DNA from: Firmicutes bacterium ADurb.Bin193
GTDB lineage: Bacteria; Bacillota; Clostridia; Monoglobales; Firm-18
Reading direction: 5' to 3'
DNA length: 64,000 nt
Assembly: GCA_002070105.1 (NCBI GenBank)
Contig: MWCQ01000004.1
Span: forward strand, 1 to 64,000
Position 1 is the stretch's first letter. Each line of letters starts with the position of its first letter. Made by a program: the position numbers and the translations under genes. The notes under the pieces were generated by a model. The model was not told where the DNA came from, searched no databases, and worked only from the letters and a program-made list of their open reading frames with translations. This document shows, piece by piece, positions 42,512-51,890 of the stretch.

Positions 42512-43750
42512 TTATTTTATATTCGAGAAAATCTGAACAGAATATGGACCGGCATAAGTTCCTGTTCCATTTGTTATACCATAACCCATAGATACATGGT
42601 CTTTTCCCATCATATTTCTATAATGACCAGGTGAATTTTTCCAAAAATAAATATCTGTTATTGCAATTTCTCTGTAGGTATCTTCGCATAGATGCATTAT
42701 TATGTCACTAGGAGTATACATTTTGTCTGGTATTATAGCATTCCCTTTGACAAATAAATCAATAATTTTAAAACCCCAATCTTTCTTAAGTTCATTATAA
42801 AGTTTGTCATCATGATTAGGATGATTATCTTTATGCCAACCAAATTCACCAAAATAAGTGTTTATGCTTGATAACTGAATATTTTCTGCTACTGCTGATG
42901 ATTGGAAAGGGTAGTATCCTGTTCGATACAAACCAAAGAAATGACCTGCCGTTCTAGTTCCAGGATAACCTTTGTTCTCATGGTCATAGTATTTTTTTGT
43001 TGCCATTTCATTAGCCTTCCAAGTAGCGGCATCAACCAGTACTGGACTAATAGAAATTGGATTTAAACCTTGTTCAGCACGCAATTTATTAACTTCTTCT
43101 GCTACATATGGGGCAATTTGTGTTGATAATACACTGTGGTTTTCCACATCATCAAAGTGTTGAGTGATAATATTGGCAGTACCACCATCAGTAGAATCAT
43201 AATAAACAAAAGCACCTAATGCTTCTGCTACAAATCTAACTGGTAGCATTGTTCTGTCATTTAAAAGGAATGGTTCATTAGGGATTTCTATGACAATAAA
43301 TTCTGTCATTTTATCTCCATTAGGGTTATTCCCAATTAAACCACCATTCCTTCCACTTTCACTTCTAGCAACAACTATTTGAGATTTGCCAATTTTTAAA
43401 TGATAAGTTATTTTTGTGATTAAATCAGTAGGTTCTAGCTTATCATTTATTGAAGTGTAACTTGGAGTAACAGTGAACTTTGGTTGTAAACCACTTATGA
43501 TGTCTACTCTTTCTAACTTTTCTTCCCACGTAACTTCACAACCTAATGCTTCTGCCAAAAATCTGATAGGAACATAAGTTCTGTCATTCACTAAAACAGG
43601 TTTCTGATCAGGAAAGTCTATAACTTTACCGTCTACCGCAACTTGGATTGGAGAAACCTCGTATTCAGTTTCAACAGAAGCAGCCAAAGAATTTATGCTT
43701 GTCAGCAGTACCAAAAGTGCTATTCCTACTATACAAAGTATCTTTTTCAT
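42512..43750 (-). CDS. secreted CAP/SCP-domain protein with two stalk domains
   Basis: 412 residues from ATG 43750 (AAGGAG, 9 bases). Signal peptide (MKKILCIVGIALLVLLTSIN). Two copper-amine-oxidase-N-like stalk units (VNDRTYVPIRFLAEALGCEV; LNDRTMLPVRFVAEALGAFV) to about 205, then a CAP domain (EEVNKLRAEQGLNPI; ATWKANEMATKKYYDHEN; NSPGHYRNMMGKDHVSMGYG). CAP proteins are secreted with varied activity. This pairing is frequent in Clostridia surface proteins. Confidence 0.9.
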   Translation of the reverse strand: MKKILCIVGIALLVLLTSINSLAASVETEYEVSPIQVAVDGKVIDFPDQKPVLVNDRTYVPIRFLAEALGCEVTWEEKLERVDIISGLQPKFTVTPSYTSINDKLEPTDLITKITYHLKIGKSQIVVARSESGRNGGLIGNNPNGDKMTEFIVIEIPNEPFLLNDRTMLPVRFVAEALGAFVYYDSTDGGTANIITQHFDDVENHSVLSTQIAPYVAEEVNKLRAEQGLNPISISPVLVDAATWKANEMATKKYYDHENKGYPGTRTAGHFFGLYRTGYYPFQSSAVAENIQLSSINTYFGEFGWHKDNHPNHDDKLYNELKKDWGFKIIDLFVKGNAIIPDKMYTPSDIIMHLCEDTYREIAITDIYFWKNSPGHYRNMMGKDHVSMGYGITNGTGTYAGPYSVQIFSNIK

Positions 43751-43866
43751 ATTCAAATTCTCCTTTTATTGCAAATTATGCCACAAAACCAAAGATCTAA
43801 TATAGCCCAAAAACTCTGTTTGATTATTACAACCATCTTTTTCGTGCAGTAGTTATTCCCTTGTGC

Positions 43867-45012
43867 TTAAGAATATAATGAATCAATGTATTCTATCAGA
43901 CTGTCTTCATATGTTCTTGCAGCCTCGGATTTCTGTATGTACCAAAAATTGCTTTGTCCGATTCCGAAATCGTTCCCCTGTGCTCTTGGGACTTCAAAGG
44001 AACGATTTGCTTCTGGGATTAGATGAGCATCCGAAAAAGAGCACTTCATCATGTAGGTTTTATCGGGTTCAACTATTCTATTACGGAAAACAGTAGCGTT
44101 ATCATACCAGCCAACAACGACATTTTTCTTCTTGATTGGACTAAAAGCCATCAGCACAACCCTCACGCCAGTTATGGAATCTTTGCCTTTATATAAAGGA
44201 TCAATCTGCTCTATAGTAATTGCCTTTGCAAAATTGTTATCAGATATATGTCCGCTTTTGTACTTTGTTTCAATAAAGATATAACAGTTTCCATCCTCGT
44301 AACGATGGAAGTTATTTTTCTCATAGGCATCATTGTTCTCGGTTACAAAACTTCCACCATTTACGGGAACATCGTCTCCTGTAATGCCATCATAATACTT
44401 CATATAGGCAACGCGGCAGACAATCAAATACGGGCGTGGTTTTATGAGCCTTACTTTATCATCAATAAGCTCATAAATTCTGGTTTGATCTTTATTTACG
44501 CCACTAAACTTGTAAAGCCCGGTAAAACGGTAACCGCTATCTTCGCGAGCAAAAACATACCGGAGTTTGAAGTCTGGTTTGTACTCTGAAGACTCATCTT
44601 TTGGCTTTTCAAACCAATACTTTCCGTCCTCGGAAAGTATGTTCTCCCAGTTGTCATTATTTGGTTGAGGAAACCATGCCATATGATCCTCGTCTACTTT
44701 GAAATATCCCTGTGATAGAGGTACGCTTTTGCGAAAGACTTGAAGCATCGCGTCACGGATGGTATTAAAATATTGGTTTTCCGCAACATAGAGATACTCC
44801 ACTGTGTCAACCTTTGTTAACTCCCATCCGCCATTGGCGTTATTACGCCTTATTGATTTCTTTTTTTCAGAAAGAGTTTTTTCGACTATTCTCTTGAAAT
44901 GTGGTTGGATCACCATACAGTGTTCCTTGCAGTATTCCTTAACTATAGCTTCGGATGTTGCCACACCACTTAGAGAATCAATAATCCTAATTAGTTCATT
45001 GATATCATTCAT
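43867..45012 (-). CDS. fifth gene of the LlaJI-like operon, unknown
   Basis: 381 residues from ATG 45012, six bases after GGGGGTG. It overlaps the end of the nuclease gene by eight bases, so it belongs to the restriction operon. No family recognised. Visible: YIFIETKYKSGHISDNNF, and KKNVVVGWYDNATVFRN, a pattern I associate with PUA/EVE-like modified-base readers in restriction proteins (weak memory), and a C-terminus with QSNFWYI. It could be a target or modification sensor for the system. Confidence 0.6.
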   Translation of the reverse strand: MNDINELIRIIDSLSGVATSEAIVKEYCKEHCMVIQPHFKRIVEKTLSEKKKSIRRNNANGGWELTKVDTVEYLYVAENQYFNTIRDAMLQVFRKSVPLSQGYFKVDEDHMAWFPQPNNDNWENILSEDGKYWFEKPKDESSEYKPDFKLRYVFAREDSGYRFTGLYKFSGVNKDQTRIYELIDDKVRLIKPRPYLIVCRVAYMKYYDGITGDDVPVNGGSFVTENNDAYEKNNFHRYEDGNCYIFIETKYKSGHISDNNFAKAITIEQIDPLYKGKDSITGVRVVLMAFSPIKKKNVVVGWYDNATVFRNRIVEPDKTYMMKCSFSDAHLIPEANRSFEVPRAQGNDFGIGQSNFWYIQKSEAARTYEDSLIEYIDSLYS

Positions 45013-46279
45013 GACTAGCACCCCCGATGTTTGACTCTATGAGCCGGATAAGAGCATCTATGTTGTCCTCATTTTTCTTTACCCAATTGTTGACTAAGAA
45101 TTTTGTGTCGATGAGAATAGCAGCGATATTCCTATTTGCGGAATCTTCAGCCTTATCTTCTACGAACCACCTTGCTCTGCCGACCCCAACAAATTCAATA
45201 TTGTTACAAAAAAGTGTTTTGTGCATATTATTTTCTTTTGAGTATGGGAGAACAAATGCACTATAAACGCGGTCATAAAGTCCTTGCTTTGCGGCTTTTA
45301 TATACTCACCATATGTAATCTGCTTTTGAATACTTGTTGTTTCTGGCAGATCACTTGGTTTGAATGTTGTGCCATAACGGTAATATTTAGCATCAATGAT
45401 ATATACATTCTTATTTGTTGTTTTAGAATTAGTTTTTACAATTACGGTATCGGGTCGGAGGCTTGATGAAGGAACAGGCTTTGGCAAGAGAACAAGATAC
45501 CAATCTGCCTTTGGGTAAAAATCTCCAACATTGCCCACGTTTGAAAACATAGAATCAACCATTTTCTCAAAGACATAATCGTAGCTGTCTACACCATAGA
45601 CCATCTCGCGTGAATTTACCATTTCATCGTCAAGACCAACAATGATGTTTTTCATGTTCTGAAGGCGAATTTTCTTTTGGTCATCAAAGGTGTGCGTCAA
45701 CTCGTTGTTGATAGCACGGAGGTACTTGTTTTTATTATATAATTTGTTGTAATCGACGCCGTCCGAATCAAATGATATTCCATACAACCACCCGATTGAG
45801 TCAATGGCTTTTTGAACGCAAAAGAAGTATATTTCCGTAATAAGGTTATCTTTTTGCATTTTCTTTTCGGAAATAATATCTTTATAAATAACATTGCCTT
45901 TAGAAATGATTGGATTGGAACGCATAGTCCGCTTCCAGTCAATTTTGCCTTTTGGGCCACGCTCATAATTCTTTTCTCGGTTTACATATCTGCCGTAAGT
46001 TAGATAGTCATTTATTATCCATAAAAAAGCTCCAAGAGGAAATACATTTTCATTGCTATGCCATGTGTTATATGATGACATATCACTCGTCTTTGTTTTA
46101 GCAAGAGAAACCGTTCTCAATATGGCAAGGATATCTTTTCGGAGTCCTTTGTCGTCCTCGGACAGTTGATATGTTTCAGGATAGTGGAATTCAATTTGAT
46201 TCTTAGAAATCTTAATGCCAATAAACTGTTGACCCATCTTACCAGTTGCAGGTACTTGCTTTAGGTTCTCTATCTTCAT
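45005..46279 (-). CDS. LlaJI-type restriction endonuclease subunit
   Basis: About 424 residues. The C-terminal half has the PD-(D/E)xK-like nuclease signature RPDTVIVKT followed by YIIDAKYYRYG near 280-300, as in McrC and the LlaJI endonuclease family. The N-terminal half (YNTWHSNENVFPLGAFLW) is family-like. The neighbouring AAA gene should be its motor. In LlaJI the two together cut at unmethylated sites. The start is ATG 46279 or the codon two earlier. Confidence 0.78.
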   Translation of the reverse strand: MKIENLKQVPATGKMGQQFIGIKISKNQIEFHYPETYQLSEDDKGLRKDILAILRTVSLAKTKTSDMSSYNTWHSNENVFPLGAFLWIINDYLTYGRYVNREKNYERGPKGKIDWKRTMRSNPIISKGNVIYKDIISEKKMQKDNLITEIYFFCVQKAIDSIGWLYGISFDSDGVDYNKLYNKNKYLRAINNELTHTFDDQKKIRLQNMKNIIVGLDDEMVNSREMVYGVDSYDYVFEKMVDSMFSNVGNVGDFYPKADWYLVLLPKPVPSSSLRPDTVIVKTNSKTTNKNVYIIDAKYYRYGTTFKPSDLPETTSIQKQITYGEYIKAAKQGLYDRVYSAFVLPYSKENNMHKTLFCNNIEFVGVGRARWFVEDKAEDSANRNIAAILIDTKFLVNNWVKKNEDNIDALIRLIESNIGGASHE

Positions 46280-46289
46280 AATCAATCAC

Positions 46290-47924
46290 TCAAAAACTTA
46301 TATTTTGGAACACAGAAAGAGGGGTGCTTCCGTTTTTCGGTGCGATGAAAGCGGATATTAGTTCCTCAAGTGTTCTGTATTTTTCTGTATCAAACCAATC
46401 TTCTCGTCCAATTTTACAAACATCATTCCACAAGTACTCAAGCACTTTATAAGCAAAAGCCATTGCCTCATCTTGCACATCGGCAATGTTCTTACCCTCT
46501 GCTGTTAGGCAGTCCTGCGTTACAAAGTATTTTCCAAGACGCTTATCCTCATTTGTTTGAGTATGAATCTTGTAATCGAGAATTTTGTCGTTTATCTTTG
46601 TTAAGAATGTCTCCCAAGTGATATCTGTTCCTGGGATGAACATACCCTTATATGAGTGTTCTGTATCGCGGGTGATGTCATTGCTTATTTGCTCAAAGTT
46701 CCATCTACGCTTGAATGCTGTATCAAGTGTAAATACATTTTGATCACTTGAGTTCATTGTTGCAAAGATGGTAAGATTGCTTGGAATATAAATGCCATTC
46801 TGCAATTGATCTCTTATTTCTTGACTTTGCACACGTTCAATCAAATACTTCTGCATATTAGGATTGTTTATCGGGTATTCACTTGCACTATATTTTGCGC
46901 TGGATACATCACGAACTCGGTCGAGAAGTTGGAACATATCGCCAAAAATTGCTGCAGCATTTCCACGATTTATTTCTTCGATGATAAGATAAACCATACT
47001 CGTGGAGTTGTAGGCCTTTAACAAGGCAATTGAAAATGAGCCAGGATTGAATGTGTACTTAACAATGTCATTTCCTTCTTGATCCGATTCCACAGTCGGA
47101 AGAATCTGGCCAAGAAAATCAACGTTGGAATACTCTGGATGGAATGTAACGCGTACAATGTTGTCGTTGGATACGTTTGCATTAGCAAGCATATCAGAAA
47201 CATAGCGGCTCTTGCCACAACCAGGGGCACCATAAAATATTTTATTACAGCCACCCACAGCTATTGTAGTATTAACATCATCGTTTTCGTGAATAGTTGT
47301 TAACTCGGCAATATCAACTGCAGTGTTTGTTGGGCGAATAAACAATTGGTTGTTTATACTCTGAAGATCACCGTCGCCATCAATAGCTCTGTTTGGAATG
47401 ACACCGAAAAAGTCATAAAGCAAAGCATTCTTCTTCTTAAGAATAACCATATATGTACCAATGTGTAGCAATTGACGAAATGTTACAAAATCGGGGCCAT
47501 CAAAACTCAATAATGATACTTGAATTTGATCGGCTTGTTCACGGCGTTTACTACGAACAATAGAGGTGTTCGTCCGGCGCTTTCCGTTCTGAAACACAAT
47601 CCCAGTTTCTTCTCCACCGCTTAAGTACTCGATATTGCTTGAGTATAAATCAACAGGAATTTTACCAACAAAGTATTTCTTCAAGTCCTCTTCGGGTACA
47701 TCCTCGTTTCCAGTAAGATATCCTTCAGAACGAAGATATGGAAAGATATCCATCTGGCTTCCTGTAATAGCAATATGGGTTTGATTTGTTGTTCGTTCAT
47801 CATCAAGTGTGTTGGATGCTACTAACTTTTTGACAATAATGCCGTCGTAATCATCTGCCGATACAACTGTTCCTGTAGCGGCTAAAGTCGAACATACGAT
47901 CTGTATAGCCTCATTAAATTCCAT
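46290..47924 (-). CDS. McrB-like AAA GTPase of the LlaJI-type system
   Basis: 544 residues. N-terminal 220 residues for DNA recognition; then Walker A FYGAPGCGKSRYVS near 235, Walker B VYLIIEEINRGNAAAIFGD near 315, and IFATMNSSDQNVFTLDTAF with RRWNFE near 400, as in McrB and R1.LlaJI. It drives translocation or cutting by the nuclease encoded next. Spacing is 4 bases to the nuclease side and 2 bases to the methyltransferase side. Confidence 0.85.
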   Translation of the reverse strand: MEFNEAIQIVCSTLAATGTVVSADDYDGIIVKKLVASNTLDDERTTNQTHIAITGSQMDIFPYLRSEGYLTGNEDVPEEDLKKYFVGKIPVDLYSSNIEYLSGGEETGIVFQNGKRRTNTSIVRSKRREQADQIQVSLLSFDGPDFVTFRQLLHIGTYMVILKKKNALLYDFFGVIPNRAIDGDGDLQSINNQLFIRPTNTAVDIAELTTIHENDDVNTTIAVGGCNKIFYGAPGCGKSRYVSDMLANANVSNDNIVRVTFHPEYSNVDFLGQILPTVESDQEGNDIVKYTFNPGSFSIALLKAYNSTSMVYLIIEEINRGNAAAIFGDMFQLLDRVRDVSSAKYSASEYPINNPNMQKYLIERVQSQEIRDQLQNGIYIPSNLTIFATMNSSDQNVFTLDTAFKRRWNFEQISNDITRDTEHSYKGMFIPGTDITWETFLTKINDKILDYKIHTQTNEDKRLGKYFVTQDCLTAEGKNIADVQDEAMAFAYKVLEYLWNDVCKIGREDWFDTEKYRTLEELISAFIAPKNGSTPLSVFQNISF

Positions 47925-47926
47925 AA

Positions 47927-49354
47927 TTACTCACCTCTCAAGTATTTCTTAATAATATGGGCAATGGATCTTCCTAAAAGTGGAGGAACCGAATTCCCAA
48001 TTTGCATATATGTCTTTGTATACGCTCCGCGGAAATAATAATCATCGGGAAATGACTGTACTCTAGCTGCTTCCCGGGGCGTGAGACCACGCGGTTGAGT
48101 TGGATGAATATACATATTACAGTCGAATTTCATATGTGCTGTAATAGTTTTACATACTTTAGTTGGCTCAAGCTTAAAATACTTGTCCTTGAAAATATTG
48201 TTCCTTCTTTTATACGGCATGATATCAGCAATTTTGGGGTCATCAGAACGGTCTCCTGGATTTAGCCTTCTAAAAATTTCAATATCTCTATCATTGTTAT
48301 ATCGGGCCTTATGATTATAAACAATTGGTACAATTCGCCCCTGGTTTATTAAATCAATATATGCATTTGTTTTACCAGAACCACGAGCAATTTTTCCACC
48401 GGACTCTTCTGAGGACTGCTCTGTAGTATTTCTATAACGAGATGCAATGAGTGGTTTTAGCCCAAATAAAGCATCTTGGAGAATATAAGACCCAAACGAA
48501 TTGGAACTTGCCGTTATTTCCTTAAAGATGATATTATTATCAATTCCAACCCGATTGCCAATATAAATGAGTCGCTCTCTGTTTTGTGGAACGCCAAAAT
48601 CCTTAGCATTCAAAATGCGAGCTGAAACAGAATAACCGATACTCTCAAAATCCTCAATCACTTGTTCTGCAACCCTTAACATACCTTTTACATTTTCCAT
48701 AACAAAGAACGGGGGACAAACTCTTTTAACAACCTCAACATAGCTTCGATAAAGGTGGTTACGAGGATCATCTATTAGTCGTTGTCGATTTGCCATACTG
48801 AACCCTTGACACGGCGGACCGCCAACAATAATGGAAACTTTCTCTGAACCCAAGTACGAATCTAGATTTTTTATCATATCGTTTATATCACCTTTAACGA
48901 TTCGAGATCTAGGAATTTCCGGATGGTTATGTGAATATGTATCCACACAGCAATCCTCAATATCATTTGCGAGGACTGCAACAAATCCTTCCTGTGAAAA
49001 GCCTAATGACAAACCGCCAGCGCCACAAAAAAGGTCAATCATCTTGATTGAATCGTTTTGTGCTGAATCACGCCGCCTGTTTATGTAGTAATTACAGTAT
49101 TTTCGAATTGGACAGTTTTCGCAATCTTCGGCTTCGCATTTCTCCGCCAGTTGCCCAACAAGAATGGCAAATTGAGTATCTGAATTAAACGTAGACAATA
49201 TTGCTTTGCCTCTTTGACATAAAAAGTCCTCATCAATTTTCTCTGTCATTCTCGAAATTGGCAGAGAAAAAGCCCCCCTTTTAGATGGAGTACCGTAAGC
49301 AGTTAAAACTTCCTTTATCTCTATAATATCTGTATTAAACCCCTTATCATTCAT
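47927..49354 (-). CDS. cytosine-5 DNA methyltransferase (first of pair)
   Basis: 475 residues. An N-terminal extension of 105 residues with a Cys cluster (CEAEDCENCPIRKYC) suggests a metal or Fe-S site. Then the standard order: MIDLFCGAGGLSLGF (motif I), VGGPPCQGFSMANRQR with the catalytic Cys, VMENVKGM, PQNRERLIYIG, and motif X QIGNSVPPLL. In LlaJI, which reads an asymmetric site, two methyltransferases are needed, one per strand; this is one of them. Confidence 0.9.
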   Translation of the reverse strand: MNDKGFNTDIIEIKEVLTAYGTPSKRGAFSLPISRMTEKIDEDFLCQRGKAILSTFNSDTQFAILVGQLAEKCEAEDCENCPIRKYCNYYINRRRDSAQNDSIKMIDLFCGAGGLSLGFSQEGFVAVLANDIEDCCVDTYSHNHPEIPRSRIVKGDINDMIKNLDSYLGSEKVSIIVGGPPCQGFSMANRQRLIDDPRNHLYRSYVEVVKRVCPPFFVMENVKGMLRVAEQVIEDFESIGYSVSARILNAKDFGVPQNRERLIYIGNRVGIDNNIIFKEITASSNSFGSYILQDALFGLKPLIASRYRNTTEQSSEESGGKIARGSGKTNAYIDLINQGRIVPIVYNHKARYNNDRDIEIFRRLNPGDRSDDPKIADIMPYKRRNNIFKDKYFKLEPTKVCKTITAHMKFDCNMYIHPTQPRGLTPREAARVQSFPDDYYFRGAYTKTYMQIGNSVPPLLGRSIAHIIKKYLRGE

Positions 49355-50283
49355 GCCCATTCACCAGCCTTTTCTAAAGCCTCCTTAATCTGGTTTGCAA
49401 CTGCAAAAGCAACATTAACTGTTACAGCATTTCCAAATTGCTTATACGCTTGTGAATCTGAGACAGGAATAATAAATGAATCACTAAAGCCTTGAAGGCG
49501 AGCACATTCTCTCGGCGTGAGCCTTCTAACTCTGCCATTCTGTGTAACATAATTATCTTGGCAAGCCCTATGCATCTTAGCCATAGTTGCACAAAGGGGT
49601 CGTGCTATTCTTAAATCAATCTCCGATTTTGCTTTATATCCGCCAGTTCCGTCGGATAGTATCGTGGGGAGGATTTTGTCAGATAAAAAATACTTGTCCT
49701 CCACATTTTCTTCCAGAAGGTCTTGAAGTGTCAGATTAAGTTTTTCTGCCTTTGGGAAATTAAAATCAATATTCCTATTATCAAAGCATACAATATAGGT
49801 TCTGTTTCGAGTTTGAGGTATTCCATAGTCCGCAGAATTGAGAATTTTATAGAAAACACGATAGTTTAAGTCCTCTTCCAAAATTCTTTTAATTGTTGCA
49901 AAGGTTCTTCCTTTATCGTGTGTCATTAGGGTTCGAACATTTTCTAAAACAATCACCTTCGGCTTTTGACAAATATCAATTTTATGCTTTATTATTTCTG
50001 CTATCCTAAAAAATAGAGTTCCACGTGCGTCATCAAAACCGCGTTTCTCGCCCATCATACTAAATGGCTGACAGGGGAAACCACCTATTAATATATCGAA
50101 AGTAGGAAGATCTTCAAGATTAATCTTAAAGATATCACCCTCAATAACATGATTACCAAAATTGGTCGCATAAGTTTGGCAAGCATATTTATCTATATCA
50201 TTAGCCCAAACTATATCGTAACCTGCGTTTGCGAATCCCATATCGAGACCTCCGCACCCGCAGAATAATGACAATACTTTCAT
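49351..50283 (-). CDS. cytosine-5 DNA methyltransferase (second of pair)
   Basis: 310 residues, normal motif order: VLSLFCGCGGLDMGFANAG, GGFPCQPFSMMGEKRGFDD (catalytic Cys), VLENVRTL, PQTRNRTYIV, and KQFGNAVTVNVAFAV. Its stop overlaps the next methyltransferase start. It is the partner that protects the other strand of the recognition site. Confidence 0.92.
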   Translation of the reverse strand: MKVLSLFCGCGGLDMGFANAGYDIVWANDIDKYACQTYATNFGNHVIEGDIFKINLEDLPTFDILIGGFPCQPFSMMGEKRGFDDARGTLFFRIAEIIKHKIDICQKPKVIVLENVRTLMTHDKGRTFATIKRILEEDLNYRVFYKILNSADYGIPQTRNRTYIVCFDNRNIDFNFPKAEKLNLTLQDLLEENVEDKYFLSDKILPTILSDGTGGYKAKSEIDLRIARPLCATMAKMHRACQDNYVTQNGRVRRLTPRECARLQGFSDSFIIPVSDSQAYKQFGNAVTVNVAFAVANQIKEALEKAGEWA

Positions 50284-50301
50284 CTCCGATTCCTCACAAT
50301 C

Positions 50302-50514
50302 TTATAGTGCGCTCTTACCACTTTTCACCCAAGCATCAAGTTCCGAGCATTTGAATTTCCATTGCTTCCCAATTTTTTGCGTAGGAATCCCTTTGCCTTT
50401 TTTTATCCAGTCGCGGACTGTTGCCGGCTTTACATTTAAGAACTTTGCCGCTTCTTCAACGCCTATCCAGCATTCAGCTTGGTTTATATTTTCATTATTT
50501 CTAGTAATGTTCAT
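50302..50514 (-). CDS. HTH protein heading the restriction operon
   Basis: 70 residues from ATG 50514 (GGAGAGGTG). A single excisionase-type HTH (WIGVEEAAKFLNVKPATVRD, WIKKGKGIPTQKIGKQWKF, SELDAWVKSGK). First gene after the promoter, 18 bases before the first methyltransferase; probably a controller of the operon. Confidence 0.8.
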   Translation of the reverse strand: MNITRNNENINQAECWIGVEEAAKFLNVKPATVRDWIKKGKGIPTQKIGKQWKFKCSELDAWVKSGKSAL

Positions 50515-50565
50515 TTTGCACCTCTCCAGCATATAGTCCAAATGTGTATAAGTAGACTAGTAAAA

Positions 50566-50594
50566 ATTATATCACAAAATTGCTGCAATTTCAA
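50566..50594 (-). promoter_or_regulatory. promoter of the restriction operon
   Basis: On the minus strand TTGAAA (50594-50589), 17 bases, TATAAT (50571-50566), about 52 bases before the HTH start codon. Confidence 0.7.
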
Positions 50595-50627
50595 GTGGTT
50601 TTGTAAAGTTTTAAGTTATTATAATTC

Positions 50628-50687
50628 ATTTATATCTGTTTATATTTGTTTATATTAGTTTATATAGGTTTTTATTTGTTTGTATTA
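50628..50687. repeat. six phased 10-bp repeats
   Basis: ATTTATATCT, GTTTATATTT, GTTTATATTA, GTTTATATAG, GTTTTTATTT and GTTTGTATTA follow each other without gaps. The period of ten is near one DNA turn. They end 33 bases upstream of the -35 of the restriction operon. Binding sites for the HTH protein, or curved DNA, are possible. Confidence 0.8.
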
Positions 50688-50772
50688 TTAAAAAAGCCAA
50701 CCATCATTTCTGAATAGTAAGGTGCCGAACCTAACAATTATACCCACTCTGGTAATAACACAAGTTTTACTC

Positions 50773-50810
50773 AAAGAACCCTTGAAATCAACAGATTTTA
50801 AGGGTTCTTT
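50773..50810. terminator. bidirectional terminator beyond fic
   Basis: AAAGAACCCTTGAAATC-aaca-GATTTTAAGGGTTCTTT with T-rich flanks, 14 bases beyond the fic stop. Confidence 0.75.
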
Positions 50811-50823
50811 CTTTTATTATATT

Positions 50824-51393
50824 TCAATTTTCCTGTTCATAGTAATAGGAGTAGTCTATCCCGCGTCTAAATACTTCACGGTCAGAAATTTTATCTGTCA
50901 GAGCGTTTTGTAATAATGCCTTTATTTTACGAGAATTCATTGGGCTTTCGCACATGGCATCAAAATATTCTTTCTTGCCAACTTTGCTCCAATCTACACA
51001 CAATTTTAGGTTCTTTTTCAAAATCAGATCAAGCCAAATGCGTGTGCTTCTGCCGTTGCCCTCCATAAATGGATGGGCAATATTCATTTCTACATATTTG
51101 TCAACAATTTCAGTAAAGGTGTTTTCAGACATTTTTTCGATCATTTTTAGAGTATTATCTAAAAACTGAACCGGAGCAAAACAGAAGCCACCTTTTGAAA
51201 TATTCAGTGTGCGGATTTGTCCGGCAAAATCATATAGCCCAAAAAATAAATAATTATGAATTTGCTGTAACCCTTTGAATGTGCCAACTTCTATTGTGTC
51301 AAGTAAGGAGTTGTCGAAAAGGGAATATGCCTTTATTTTGCTTTTTGCATCAATTTCTTTTTCATCAGAAAACCCCGTAGGAATTTTACTCAT
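50824..51393 (-). CDS. Fic/Doc-domain protein
   Basis: 189 residues. Fic core near 70-130 with the complete active motif [14 protein letters not shown] (catalytic His, Mg-binding Glu, two Arg) and the flap region [12 protein letters not shown]. Fic proteins transfer AMP or another nucleotide to target proteins. I see no inhibitory (S/T)xxxE(G/N) helix in the protein and no antitoxin gene next to it, so it may be unchecked or controlled at a distance. Confidence 0.9.
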   Translation of the reverse strand: MSKIPTGFSDEKEIDAKSKIKAYSLFDNSLLDTIEVGTFKGLQQIHNYLFFGLYDFAGQIRTLNISKGGFCFAPVQFLDNTLKMIEKMSENTFTEIVDKYVEMNIAHPFMEGNGRSTRIWLDLILKKNLKLCVDWSKVGKKEYFDAMCESPMNSRKIKALLQNALTDKISDREVFRRGIDYSYYYEQEN

Positions 51394-51454
51394 TATTTAG
51401 TCACCCTTTCCGAAATACAGAGTACAACATTTCATAGTTTCCAAATGATCATAT

Positions 51455-51496
51455 CATGTCTTAAATGAGCTTACAAGTATTTTGGGCTATTTTTTT
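51455..51496. repeat. direct repeat, first copy
   Basis: About 42 bases containing ATGTCTTAAATGAGCTTAC and a T-rich end with TTTTGGGCTA recur imperfectly at 51783-51824. They frame a 280-base stretch with no gene, upstream of both the fic gene and the ATPase remnant. Confidence 0.6.
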
Positions 51497-51782
51497 CTGA
51501 GAGATTTTAAGCTTAACAGACTCGGAATCAACAAAACAAGCATGTAGCGATAATTTTACCATCGGCACATAAAACACGAGTTCTTCTGTCTGAAATTCTA
51601 TTGTTATGTGGCTTTTTTTCCGTGATAAACATAAAATAACTTCAATCTGATATTATTATATAAAATTATCGGAATAATACAAAAATATGTTCTGTAATGC
51701 GATCATTACTTTTAGTTTGGTTGTAAAAAGTGTAATGATATTAAATGTTTATGTTGTATTTTTTGTGTCAGTGTAAAATAAT

Positions 51783-51824
51783 ATGTCTTAAATGAACTTA
51801 CCAGTTATTTTAGGATATTTTTTA
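51783..51824. repeat. direct repeat, second copy
   Basis: ATGTCTTAAATGAACTTACC and the following T-rich part match 51455-51496 with several differences (TTTAGGATAT in place of TTTGGGCTAT). It lies just upstream of the ATPase remnant at 51891. Confidence 0.6.
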
Positions 51825-51890
51825 TAGGATATAACCCAAAAAGTTTTTTCATAAGTTATGTTATATTTATTAAAGAAAGTGGGTGAAGAT

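Noticed and set aside
50628-50687. CRISPR array
   Set aside because: The repeats are 10 bp without spacers and there are no cas genes in the window.
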